Origin: Deltaproteobacteria bacterium
GTDB taxonomy: Bacteria; Desulfobacterota; DSM-4660; Desulfatiglandales; Desulfatiglandaceae
NCBI GenBank assembly: GCA_021159825.1
Contig: JAGHDR010000104.1
Coordinates: 1 to 12,737 of the forward strand
DNA length: 12,737 nucleotides
Reading direction: 5' to 3'
Position numbers and translations under genes: made by a program. Below the pieces are notes generated by a model, which made no database searches, had not been told where the DNA came from, and was given only the letters and a program-made list of their open reading frames with translations. Of the stretch, positions 5,763-12,737 are shown in pieces (position 1 is the stretch's first letter; every line of letters starts with the position of its first letter).

Positions 5763-5793
5763 GTACCGTCAGGTTCGGTACTTTTGTTTTTTT
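5763..5793 (+). terminator. Rho-independent terminator of the GAF gene
   Basis: A perfect 6-bp stem (GTACCG/CGGTAC) with a 7-base loop is followed immediately by TTTTGTTTTTTT. It begins 16 bp after the GAF stop codon. The hairpin is symmetric, but no T-run lies on the other side, so it should act on plus-strand transcripts only. Confidence 0.9.
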
Positions 5794-5906
5794 GGGGTTA
5801 CCCAATACAAATCAAACCGTTTGGATCCGTCCGCTTCAGTTGAGGCTTCAAAGCTGTCGCAGTAGCGGGCGGGTCCAAAAAAAATGATGTTGTTCAAGAT
5901 CAATCT

Positions 5907-6416
5907 CTAAAACATTTCGGTCGGTGTTTCATTGGTGAAGACCCCCAGTTCATGCCCGGTTCGGTCATTGATGAATCGGGCGGCAAGTTCCATTCCCACC
6001 CGGTGGGTCATTCTGAGGGGCCAGGGATTATCCATGTCTATGGTGACATAAATTTTTTGCCCTTCTGCTCTTTCAATCAACCCCTGAATTACTTTTCCGC
6101 CGATTCCCATGCCCCGGAATTTCGGATCAACCGCCGTATATCCTCGTTCCAGGTAATTGGAAAGATCGAGTCCGGTTTCAGTTTCAATCTTTTTCAGGTA
6201 ACGCTCTTTGGGATATTTGTGGGTGGAGGTGCCAACCACCCGATCTCCGCAAAGAGCATAACCGATCAGGAAGGCTTTTTGAAGGTTCTCTTTTACCCAA
6301 AAAGTGCCCACGCTGCCGCCGTATGCCACAAGATCGCTGATCTGATCCAGAACGGCTTCAGGTGTTCCATCCGGTGGGGTGAAGCAATAACGGACTTCCA
6401 TACTGGGTCCCAGCAT
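5907..6416 (-). CDS. GNAT-family N-acetyltransferase
   Basis: This is a 169-residue acetyltransferase, predicted to move an acetyl group from acetyl-CoA to an amine. The acetyl-CoA pyrophosphate loop R-G-M-G-I-G (motif A, R/Q-x2-G-x-G/A) is clear in DPKFRGMGIGGKVI, followed by a helix and the strand IYVTIDMDNPWPL. The N-terminal part (VRYCFTPPDGTPEAVLDQIS) is distinctive but I cannot link it to a substrate. Several starts are possible: a TTG at 6458 that would overlap the hdrA stop by 14 bp, the ATG at 6416 chosen here, and an ATG at 6401. None has a strong ribosome-binding sequence. It lies 28 bp after hdrA on the same strand and is probably read from the hdr transcript. Whether it modifies the complex is unknown. 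Confidence 0.85.
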   Translation of the reverse strand: MLGPSMEVRYCFTPPDGTPEAVLDQISDLVAYGGSVGTFWVKENLQKAFLIGYALCGDRVVGTSTHKYPKERYLKKIETETGLDLSNYLERGYTAVDPKFRGMGIGGKVIQGLIERAEGQKIYVTIDMDNPWPLRMTHRVGMELAARFINDRTGHELGVFTNETPTEMF

Positions 6417-6444
6417 TTTTAAATCCGCAGTCCGCAATAAAAAA

Positions 6445-9400
6445 TCAGACGCAGTCAATCATACCCATGATCTGCGAGGTTTCAAAACCTTTGAGATGCA
6501 GGGCTCCGGAACGACAAGATGCCACACAGAGACCGCATCCCTTGCACAGGGTGGATTCGATCACGGCCTTGCCCGTTTTTTCATCCATCCTGGGAGCCGA
6601 ATAGGGGCAGATGGACACGCAAACCCCGCAACTGCTGCAGTTGAGCGGATTTACTTCTGCAACCGTACCGCTCACGGGCAGGCTTTTGGCCGATAAAAGT
6701 GTGACGGCTCGTGCGGCGGCGGCCTGGGCCTGCGCGATGCTTTCGTCGATGGGTTTTGGGGAGTGGGCCAGACCACAGACAAACACGCCGTCGGTGGCGA
6801 AATCCACGGGCCGCAACTTGACGTGGGCTTCCACGAAAAAACCGTCTTCGTTCTGAGCCACCTTGTAAAATTGGGACAGGGGGTTTTCTTTTTCCGGAAC
6901 AATGGCGGATGCCAGCACCAGAAGGTCTGCTTGAATGGTCACTTGTTTTCTGAAAACCGTATCCGTAAATTCGACTTCCACTTTCTCGTCGCGGGGTTCA
7001 ATTCTCAGTTCTTTCTCAAAATTGTAGCGTATGAAAGAGATGCCTCGGGTTCTTGCTTCCCGGTACAGATCTTCCCTGAGACCATAGGGCCTCATGTCCC
7101 GGTAAACCACATAGATGTGCATATCGGGGTTTCTTTTTTTCAGTTCCAGTGCGCTTTTGATGGACTGGGTGCAGCATACTTTGGAACAGAAGGGTCGTTC
7201 CGGAATACGAGAGCCGTAGCACTGGAGGAAAACGGCTGTGCTGAGTCCATTAAGCCGGCTGTCCCCTTTGTTAAACCCCTGCTGTAATTGAAGTCCGGTC
7301 ATCACCCGGGAAGATTCGATGAGGGCAGGATCCTCAGGACTATGTTCGGATGCTCCCGTCGCCATGATGGTAACACCATGCTCCAAGGTTCGGCTTTCCT
7401 GTCCTTGCATAATGGTGGTTTTGAAGTTTCCCACAAAGCCATCCACGTCGGTAATTTCAGCACCCAGGCAAACCTCCACTTTGTCCGCCGTTTCCATTTC
7501 CCGGGTCAGCTCTTGAAGATAACCTTGAATATCCTCTCCCCGCCATGTTTCGTGCAGGGATCGGGCGTTGCCCCCCAGTTTCCCATCACGCTCCACGAGG
7601 TAAGTAAAATATCCCTGTTCAGACAGGTTCTTGGCGGTCTCCATACCGGCCACCCCGCCGCCGATCACCAGCGCGTTCTGGTTGACGTTGAGAATGGGCT
7701 CCGGTAGAGGTTCCAGCAATCCCGCTTTGGCCACCGCCATCCGCACAAGGTCCTTGGCTTTTACCGTGGCAGCCTCGGCATCATCCTTATGCACCCAGGA
7801 ACACTGGTTCCGAATGTTGACCATTTCAAAAAGATATTTGTTAATCCCGGCGCTGGTGAGGGTATCCTGAAAGAGCGGTTCATGGGTTTTGGGCGTACAG
7901 GCCGCTACCACCACCCGATTAAGCCCTTGCTCCTGGATGACCTCACCCATTTTGACCTGGGTATCCTGGGAACAACTGAACATGTTTTGCTCGGAAAACA
8001 CCACACCGGGCAGACCCTTTGCAAACTCCACCACCGCCGGTACATCCACAACGCCGGCGATATTGGTGCCGCAACAGCATACGAAAACACCGATACGCGT
8101 CGCATCCCCTCTGATATTTCGTTCCTCGGGAATCTGGGCTTTCCGGGTCAAAGACCAACGGGCCTCGGAAAGGAGACTGCCGGCCACCCCTGCCGCCGCA
8201 CTGGAATCCACCACTGACGAGGGGATATCCTTTGGCGCCTGACAGGCACCGCAGGCAAAAATACCGGGAGTAGCGGTTTCAACCGGTTTAAAACTGCCAG
8301 TGCTCACAAAATTATAGCGGTTCAGTTCCAAACCCAGTTTTTCGGCCAGCGCCCGTCCTTCGGCCGTGGCACCGAGCCCCACGGACAGCACCACAATGTC
8401 AAAGGCCTCTTCCACCCTTAGGCCTTGTTCATCAACATAGCGGATCAGGCTCATGCCGGACTCTTTATCCGGAACAATATTCGTTACCCGCGACTTTACA
8501 AACCGAACGCCCGCCTCATCTTTGGCGCGGTTGTAATATCTCTCAAAGTCTTTTCCGTTGGTGCGGATATCCATGTAAAAGATGGCCGCATCCAGGTTGC
8601 CGCCCGCGTGCTCCTTGGCCAGCATGGCCTCTTTGACGGCATAGGTGCAACAAACGCCCGAGCAATACCCTCGGCCTTCCAGATGTTCATCCCGGGAGCC
8701 TACGCACTGCAGCCAGGCAATCTTTTCCGGTTCTTTCTTGTCCGACGGTCGTACCATGTGCCCGCCGTAAGGTCCGGATGCGGACAGGATGCGCTCAAAC
8801 TCAAGGCTGGTGACCACATTCTTGTTTTTGCCGTACCCATAGGTGTCGTGGTCCAGAGGATTATAGGTTTCGCTTCCGGCGGACATGATCACCGCACCCA
8901 CGTTCAGATCAATATGCCGTTCCTTGTCTTCATAGTTAATGGCGTCGGCGGGACAGACCTCTTCACATTTTCCGCATTTTCCCTTGGTTAGTTTAATGCA
9001 ATACTCCGGGTCAATGGCATATTTCAGGGGAACGGCCTGGGCGTATTGCACATAAATTGCCTTCCGTTTTACCAGATTGGCATCATATTCGTTGGGCACC
9101 TTTTTGGGGCATTTTTCCGCGCAGGCCCCGCAGGCAATACATTTATCCATATCCACATAGCGGGGATGTTGCAGGATGCTCACCACAAAATTGCCCGCTT
9201 CCCCTTTAAGGGCGGTAACTTCTGAAAGTGTGAGCAACTCGATGTTGATGTGCCGGCCGACCTCGACCAGTTTCGGTGAGATAATTCACATGGCACAATC
9301 ATTTGTGGGAAAGGTCTTGTCCAATTGGCTCATCATGCCGCCAATGGAACTGGTTCTTTCCACAAGGTAGACGTAATATCCGGAATTAGCCATATCCAGT

Positions 9401-9465
9401 GCGGCCTGCATGCCGGTAATGCCACCGCCCACAATTAAGACGGAACCGAGTTTTTCTGTCGACAT
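6445..9465 (-). CDS. hdrA: HdrA-like FAD/iron-sulfur protein, predicted selenoprotein with in-frame TGA at codon 60
   Basis: This is the electron-bifurcating or electron-transferring flavoprotein of a heterodisulfide-reductase-type complex, 1006 residues if the TGA at 9286-9288 is read as selenocysteine. Residues 1-59 hold an FAD loop ([15 protein letters not shown]) and TFPTNDCAM. Sec60 is followed by [16 protein letters not shown] in the same frame. Cysteine is usual at this place in HdrA (DC-x-C-I-x-[ST]-P-K). Next come two ferredoxin clusters (C109/112/115/119 and C156/164/167/171), CVGSRD and YCSGVCC (254, 268-273), and [13 protein letters not shown] (about 463). A second FAD loop (602-607) and a second CYGSR/FCSKVCC block follow, then two C-terminal ferredoxin motifs (943-953, 974-984). 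ATG 9465 has AGGAG 6 bp upstream and starts 3 bp after hdrB. Without recoding, the gene would appear as a 59-codon stub plus a 930-residue ORF with a TTG start. Confidence 0.9.
9257..9288 (-). promoter_or_regulatory. Selenocysteine codon and bacterial SECIS-like hairpin in hdrA
   Basis: The TGA (9286-9288) is followed by a stem-loop that fits the bacterial SECIS plan. CCGA (bases +10 to +13 after TGA) pairs with TCGG (+26 to +29). C and T at +16 and +17 pair with A and G at +23 and +24. The apical loop is GGTCG, with GGTC at +18 to +21. In the E. coli fdhF SECIS the equivalent GGTC is at +19 to +22, by my own count from the remembered sequence. Folding was done by eye. Confidence 0.75.
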
Positions 9466-9468
9466 AAA

Positions 9469-10344
9469 CTACTCCTGCGTTATAAAAGAAGTGATGTTAT
9501 CTATAGCCACCTGGTTTTTTTCAAGACCCAAAGACTTTTCATCGACACCCATGCACAACCCCAGTAACTGAGCGTAAAGTATGGAGGGTAGAGCGTCTCC
9601 GGTCGCGCCATTGCTTGCCATCATGCTCTGAACCTGGTCAAACTGAAGCTGGCAATAGGGGCAGGCAGTGCATAGGAAATCCGCTCCTGATTCGCGACCG
9701 CTGTCCAGTTTCTTTTGGGTCAGATCCATGGAAACGCGGTCGTTTACGCCCATCAAAGGTGCGCCGCAGCAATTGAGTTTTTCGCTCCATTCCACGCTTT
9801 TTGCTCCCGTCGCCTTCACCAGTTCATCAAAGAGGGTCGGTGCCACCGGGTCATCAAACTGAGTCACTTTACTGGGACGCAAGGCATGGCACCCATAATG
9901 GGTGGCGATTTTGAGATCTTTCATTTTTCTGGAGATCTTTTTTTTCAGATTGTCCAAACCCACATCGTGGTACAAAACCGAAAGTAGATGTTTGACCTCT
10001 ACCTGCCCCCGATAAGACAGGTCTCTCGGTTTTAACATGTCATTAATTTCCCGGCGCAGCGTCTCATTACCCCCAAGGATGTATTGGGCCTCTTTCAGCG
10101 TACCGAAACAGCATTTACACAGGGCCATGATGTTGACACCATCACGTTCAGCCAGGGCGAGGTTCCCGGCTGCGGAGAGAAGATAGGCTTTCCGGTCAAT
10201 ATTCCTCAATGGGTAACCACAACAGGTGAAATCGCGATAATCGATCAGACCCACGCCCAGACGGGACATTACCGCACGGGAAGCAGTTTCATATTGTTCA
10301 AGCCGGGCAGGAATATTGCAGCCCAGAAAAAAAGCGTATTTCAT
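9469..10344 (-). CDS. hdrB: HdrB-like protein with two CCG domains
   Basis: This is the 291-residue catalytic-type subunit of heterodisulfide reductase complexes, which carries non-cubane [4Fe-4S] clusters for disulfide chemistry. Both cysteine-rich repeats are complete. The first is C9, C41-C42-G, C76-x2-C79; the second is C152, C192-C193-G, C225-x2-C228 (with an extra C231). No signal peptide or membrane helix is visible, so it is cytoplasmic. The ATG has a GAGGA ribosome-binding sequence. The gene lies 35 bp after the membrane subunit and 3 bp before hdrA, giving an operon in order membrane subunit-hdrB-hdrA. The true substrate in bacteria is unknown; candidates are small or protein disulfides. 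Assignment as HdrB rather than another CCG protein is supported by its operon partner. Confidence 0.93.
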   Translation of the reverse strand: MKYAFFLGCNIPARLEQYETASRAVMSRLGVGLIDYRDFTCCGYPLRNIDRKAYLLSAAGNLALAERDGVNIMALCKCCFGTLKEAQYILGGNETLRREINDMLKPRDLSYRGQVEVKHLLSVLYHDVGLDNLKKKISRKMKDLKIATHYGCHALRPSKVTQFDDPVAPTLFDELVKATGAKSVEWSEKLNCCGAPLMGVNDRVSMDLTQKKLDSGRESGADFLCTACPYCQLQFDQVQSMMASNGATGDALPSILYAQLLGLCMGVDEKSLGLEKNQVAIDNITSFITQE

Positions 10345-10379
10345 CAGTTTTCCTCAGTTCAAAGGTCTCGGTTTCTGAA

Positions 10380-12128
10380 TTATGCAGCGGCCCCCTGCCG
10401 GGGACCCTTAATCGCTATATTCTTCAGCTGGTAAAGGATATCCGTTACTTCCACCAACTGGGGGCAGTGCTCCTGGCACTGATAGCAGGTTACACAATCC
10501 CAGATCATGCCAGCGCCACAGGCCATATCCGTGAGGCCAAGACCGAGGCAGCACATGATTTGGTGGGGCAGCAGCCCCAATGTCTCTTCAGGTTTTTCAC
10601 AAACGGCCACCACGGGACAAACGCTGGTGCAATTCTGACAGGCATAACAGGCTCTAAACGTCTCAGTGTCGTAAGGCAATGCTGCTTGAGATTCCGTACC
10701 GCCGTTAAAGTTCAGTGAATCGGTTTCCGCTGCACTGGGCCATCCCTTTGCAACCTCATGCCTGGCCAGTTCAAGGGGCTTTGCATAACCCTCAGTCGTC
10801 AAATTGGGTCGATTCAACCCTCTCACAAAGGAAAATCCGGAAAGCATCAGGGGGTCACCCGTTGCATCGCTCTGAATGAGACCCTCTCTCACATTGAGCC
10901 ACAGATCTCTTAAATTAATACCCGAAGGGCATACCACGGTGCATCGATCACAATTGGTGCAGATATAGACGCCTTCTCGAAGAGCCGTTCGTTCTGACGG
11001 GGAAAGGGCTTTTCCGGCGGCCAGCTTTCGGATGAATTGAAGCTTTTCCGACGGTAGGATGCAGTCGTTTCCAAGAGCATCGAATGCGGGGGATGAAGAA
11101 CATCTGAGGCTGCACGTGCCGCAATGGGTACAGGCATCCAGTTCCAGCATCTGGCGTGTCAGGATATTGGCGGGGTGAGACCGCTCTTTATCCATGACCG
11201 CATTGGCCATCAGGCTTAAGGGCGTTGCGATGATATGGAACATTTTGCTGAAGGGCAGGTAGGCCAACCCGATAAAACAGGCCAGGATATGGATGATCCA
11301 GAGAAAATATGCGGCTTCGGCATCATCAAGATACTGTGCCATGGGCCGCATCCCTTTTGAAAGGTTGAAACTGATGAATGCCCATTCCGGCACCGCGTGG
11401 CAACTCTGGCAGCTCATTTCATGAAGTTCTTGACCCTGGGTCAGGAGTTCCGTCTCAAAGGGGCCGGCCACCTTTGGGGAAACCACTCCGAATTCTTCAA
11501 CCCAAAAGGCTTCCAGTGCTCTCAACTCTTCGGCATCGTCCGTATCCGCGTACTCCTCCACCATGCGCTGAAACTCGTTATGGCTTATGATCTTGGCTCC
11601 TTCCAGGAAAAATCCGGTGATCATGATGATTGCCACAATCACAATGGCATAGAAGTCCATACCATTGGTCCGTAAGCGGGGAACCTTGAGGATGAAACGC
11701 CGGTACATGGCAATGGCCACGCCCGAAAAAACCATCAAACCGAACAGGTTTCTGAGAAAAAGATAGGGATTCGCCGTGGATGCGTAATCCTCGAAAAGAT
11801 TACTGCTGGTCCAACTTTCAAAGGCATGAATAAAAAGCAGCAGCATAAACCCCACAAAGATGAGCATATGCATGACCCAGCGCAGGGAATCTTCCTTGAG
11901 GATTCGCCGTTGCAGGATGACATCCAGTATCAGAACTTTCACCAGGGTCACGACCCGACCGCTGAAAATCACACCCAGAATGCCTTTTAGGACTTGGGAA
12001 ATTCTCTGCCCCGTTGAATAAGGGAGTTCCGGTCCGGTGATCTGTCGTGAAACCCAAGTGTAAGACTTGTAAGCAGATCCAACAATAAAGATTAAGAGAG
12101 ACCCGTACAGAAGCGAATCAAAAAACAT
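10380..12128 (-). CDS. Membrane subunit: NarI-like cytochrome b with inserted c-type heme site, fused to two HdrC-like iron-sulfur modules
   Basis: About 582 residues. Five membrane helices are predicted near residues 2-20, 83-101, 122-142, 158-176 and 271-292. Arginine- and lysine-rich loops (QRRILKEDSLRW, YRRFILKVPRLR) put loops 1 and 3 in the cytoplasm and the N-terminus outside. Histidines 87, 101, 280 and 298 are likely heme b ligands. The 90-residue loop between helices 4 and 5, which this topology places in the periplasm, contains CQSCH (240-244), a c-type heme motif. The cytoplasmic part has four complete C-x2-C-x2-C-x3-C motifs at 333-343, 390-400, 494-504 and 545-555, i.e. two HdrC-like pairs in tandem. 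A GTG at 12143 is the alternative start. The ATG at 12128 is preferred because GAGGA lies 8 bp upstream. It probably links menaquinone or periplasmic cytochromes to HdrBA. Its layout differs from QmoC (HdrC first, then HdrE). Confidence 0.88.
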   Translation of the reverse strand: MFFDSLLYGSLLIFIVGSAYKSYTWVSRQITGPELPYSTGQRISQVLKGILGVIFSGRVVTLVKVLILDVILQRRILKEDSLRWVMHMLIFVGFMLLLFIHAFESWTSSNLFEDYASTANPYLFLRNLFGLMVFSGVAIAMYRRFILKVPRLRTNGMDFYAIVIVAIIMITGFFLEGAKIISHNEFQRMVEEYADTDDAEELRALEAFWVEEFGVVSPKVAGPFETELLTQGQELHEMSCQSCHAVPEWAFISFNLSKGMRPMAQYLDDAEAAYFLWIIHILACFIGLAYLPFSKMFHIIATPLSLMANAVMDKERSHPANILTRQMLELDACTHCGTCSLRCSSSPAFDALGNDCILPSEKLQFIRKLAAGKALSPSERTALREGVYICTNCDRCTVVCPSGINLRDLWLNVREGLIQSDATGDPLMLSGFSFVRGLNRPNLTTEGYAKPLELARHEVAKGWPSAAETDSLNFNGGTESQAALPYDTETFRACYACQNCTSVCPVVAVCEKPEETLGLLPHQIMCCLGLGLTDMACGAGMIWDCVTCYQCQEHCPQLVEVTDILYQLKNIAIKGPRQGAAA

Positions 12129-12241
12129 GAACCTATTCCTCACTTACTCCACGAAAATAAGAGCGGCAGATCCGAATACCTTTTCAGTCTGCCTTGTTAG
12201 TGTGCCAAAAGAGTCTGACGCCATCCGCCAATAAGCGCACC

Positions 12242-12270
12242 ATCTGTATAAAGACCGGGGGTTTTGTCAA
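12242..12270 (-). promoter_or_regulatory. Candidate sigma-70 promoter of the hdr operon
   Basis: On the minus strand a perfect TTGACA (12265-12270) is followed by TATACA after 14 bp or ACAGAT after 17 bp. Neither -10 is ideal, so the promoter may need an activator. It lies about 115 bp upstream of the membrane subunit start. The -35 is embedded in the inverted repeat 12260-12290. Confidence 0.45.
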
Positions 12271-12290
12271 GATAAAATTTTCACAAAACC
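12260..12290. promoter_or_regulatory. Inverted repeat over the -35 of the hdr promoter, possible operator
   Basis: GGTTTTGT (12260-12267) and ACAAAACC (12283-12290) form a perfect 8-bp inverted repeat separated by 15 bp, whose AT-rich core contains AAAATTTT. The centre-to-centre distance of about 23 bp suits two major-groove contacts by a dimeric regulator, and binding would cover the -35 box. The regulator is unknown. Confidence 0.45.
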
Positions 12291-12484
12291 ACATCGGGTT
12301 GATGCACCGGCGCAATTTTTACCCGTTCTAATCCTGCTCTAGAAGACAAAAACCGTAGATTTAATTTATGATCATACACCTAAACAGAGACAATTGCCAA
12401 GTACAAACATGGGAGTTGAAAAAAAGATCGTCAATTGGTAAAAGGATCCGATCATCAAAAGCGAATTCGTTAGGAGTTTTCAAT

Positions 12485-12737
12485 TTGGGCTGCAAAATTA
12501 AATTAAGGGATGCATTCAAGGGTTACACCTTTGACCAGGATAAGATTGTTTCACCGGAAGAGACGGTGGGGCGTTTTAAGAACAGGCTCAAAGAAGTGAA
12601 TCTGGATATCTTGGAGGAAACCGTTCGAATCGACAACGGCAGATTGGATATACCCATCTATTTCAGTGTCTGCGGGCGCGATGCGTTAGATATCATCGGA
12701 ACCAAAAAACAGATGGGGAAAGGCGGGACCCCCAACC
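12485..12737 (+). CDS. YcaO-domain protein, N-terminal part (runs off the window)
   Basis: 84 codons are visible, reading LGCKIKLRDAFKGYTFDQDK at the start, then SPEETVGRFKNRL, IDNGRLDIPIYFSVCG and GTKKQMGKGGTPN. This matches the N-terminal region of YcaO-domain proteins, ATP-dependent enzymes that activate amide backbones (thioamide and azoline formation) or, as in E. coli YcaO, influence ribosomal protein S12 methylthiolation. The start is a TTG at 12485, with a strong AGGAG sequence (12472-12476) 8 bp upstream. The frame stays open further upstream but without a better start. No precursor peptide or TfuA gene is visible in the window, so its role cannot be assigned. It is transcribed away from the hdr operon. 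Confidence 0.82.
   Translation, partial: MGCKIKLRDAFKGYTFDQDKIVSPEETVGRFKNRLKEVNLDILEETVRIDNGRLDIPIYFSVCGRDALDIIGTKKQMGKGGTPN

Larger units (their letters stand above)
12129..12484. other. Divergent intergenic region between the hdr operon and the YcaO gene
   Basis: 356 bp with no supported gene. It holds the candidate hdr promoter with its inverted repeat (12242-12290). A TATGAT (12367-12372, plus strand) that could be a -10 for the YcaO gene has no clear -35. The palindrome ATGATCAT is at 12368-12375, and the YcaO ribosome-binding site is at 12472-12476. The region is visibly richer in A and T than the flanking genes. Confidence 0.5.

Noticed and set aside
5875..5906. Terminator for the GNAT gene from the T8 run on the minus strand
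   Set aside because: Only a 4-bp TGAT/ATCA stem with a long loop precedes the T-run, which is too weak to call.
6445..9237. Reading hdrA as a 930-residue gene starting at a TTG codon (9235-9237)
   Set aside because: That start lacks the N-terminal FAD loop, which is present in the same frame upstream of a TGA with a SECIS-like hairpin. The full-length recoded gene, 3 bp after hdrB with a good ribosome-binding site, is more likely.
12260..12290. Rex operator at the hdr promoter
   Set aside because: One half (TTGTGAA) fits, but the other half is spaced about five bases too far for a Rex or CRP/FNR site.
12339..12468. TCTAGA, GGATCC and GAATTC close together, as if from a cloning vector
   Set aside because: They are not arranged as a polylinker, no vector sequence adjoins, and each is likely by chance in this AT-rich stretch.

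Overview
The window looks like a chromosomal segment of an anaerobic, probably sulfate-reducing or syntrophic, member of the Desulfobacterota. This is inferred from a three-gene heterodisulfide-reductase-like (Hdr) operon, a UGA codon that reads as selenocysteine inside its HdrA, a candidate sigma-54 promoter, and family resemblances. No 16S rRNA or other taxonomic marker is present. No rRNA, tRNA, CRISPR array or insertion sequence was seen.

Left part (1-3070), mostly minus strand: the 5' end of holB (DNA polymerase III delta'), tmk (thymidylate kinase, TTG start) 6 bp upstream of it, a degenerate stretch with a short frame-broken ORF, a GT4 glycosyltransferase, and a toxin-antitoxin pair of BrnT/BrnA type. 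The toxin and antitoxin overlap by ATGA, and the pair is preceded by a near-consensus promoter whose predicted start site falls on the toxin start codon.

Middle part (3365-5793), plus strand: an archaeal-type CTP-dependent riboflavin kinase (DUF120 family), a 74-residue helical protein of unknown function, an ADP-ribosylglycohydrolase/J1-crystallin-like protein that appears to have lost an internal block, a 348-bp gap with several hairpins and a candidate sigma-54 promoter, and a stand-alone GAF-domain protein closed by a clear rho-independent terminator.

Right part (12128-5907), minus strand: the main operon. Gene 1 encodes a membrane subunit with a NarI-like cytochrome b, a c-type heme motif inserted in a loop that the topology places in the periplasm, and two HdrC-like iron-sulfur modules. 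Gene 2 encodes HdrB with two CCG domains. Gene 3 encodes a 1006-residue HdrA in which codon 60 is an in-frame TGA, read here as selenocysteine, with a SECIS-like hairpin directly after it. A GNAT acetyltransferase follows closely. The three Hdr proteins would make a membrane-anchored complex carrying electrons between quinones or periplasmic cytochromes and a cytoplasmic flavin-based HdrA/HdrB core. Direction and substrate cannot be read from the sequence. Divergently, a YcaO-domain gene starts at 12485 and runs off the end.

The most notable observations are the recoded TGA in HdrA, which standard gene calling would cut in two or mis-start, the unusual heme-c/NarI/double-HdrC architecture of its membrane partner, and the archaeal-type riboflavin kinase in an apparently bacterial setting.
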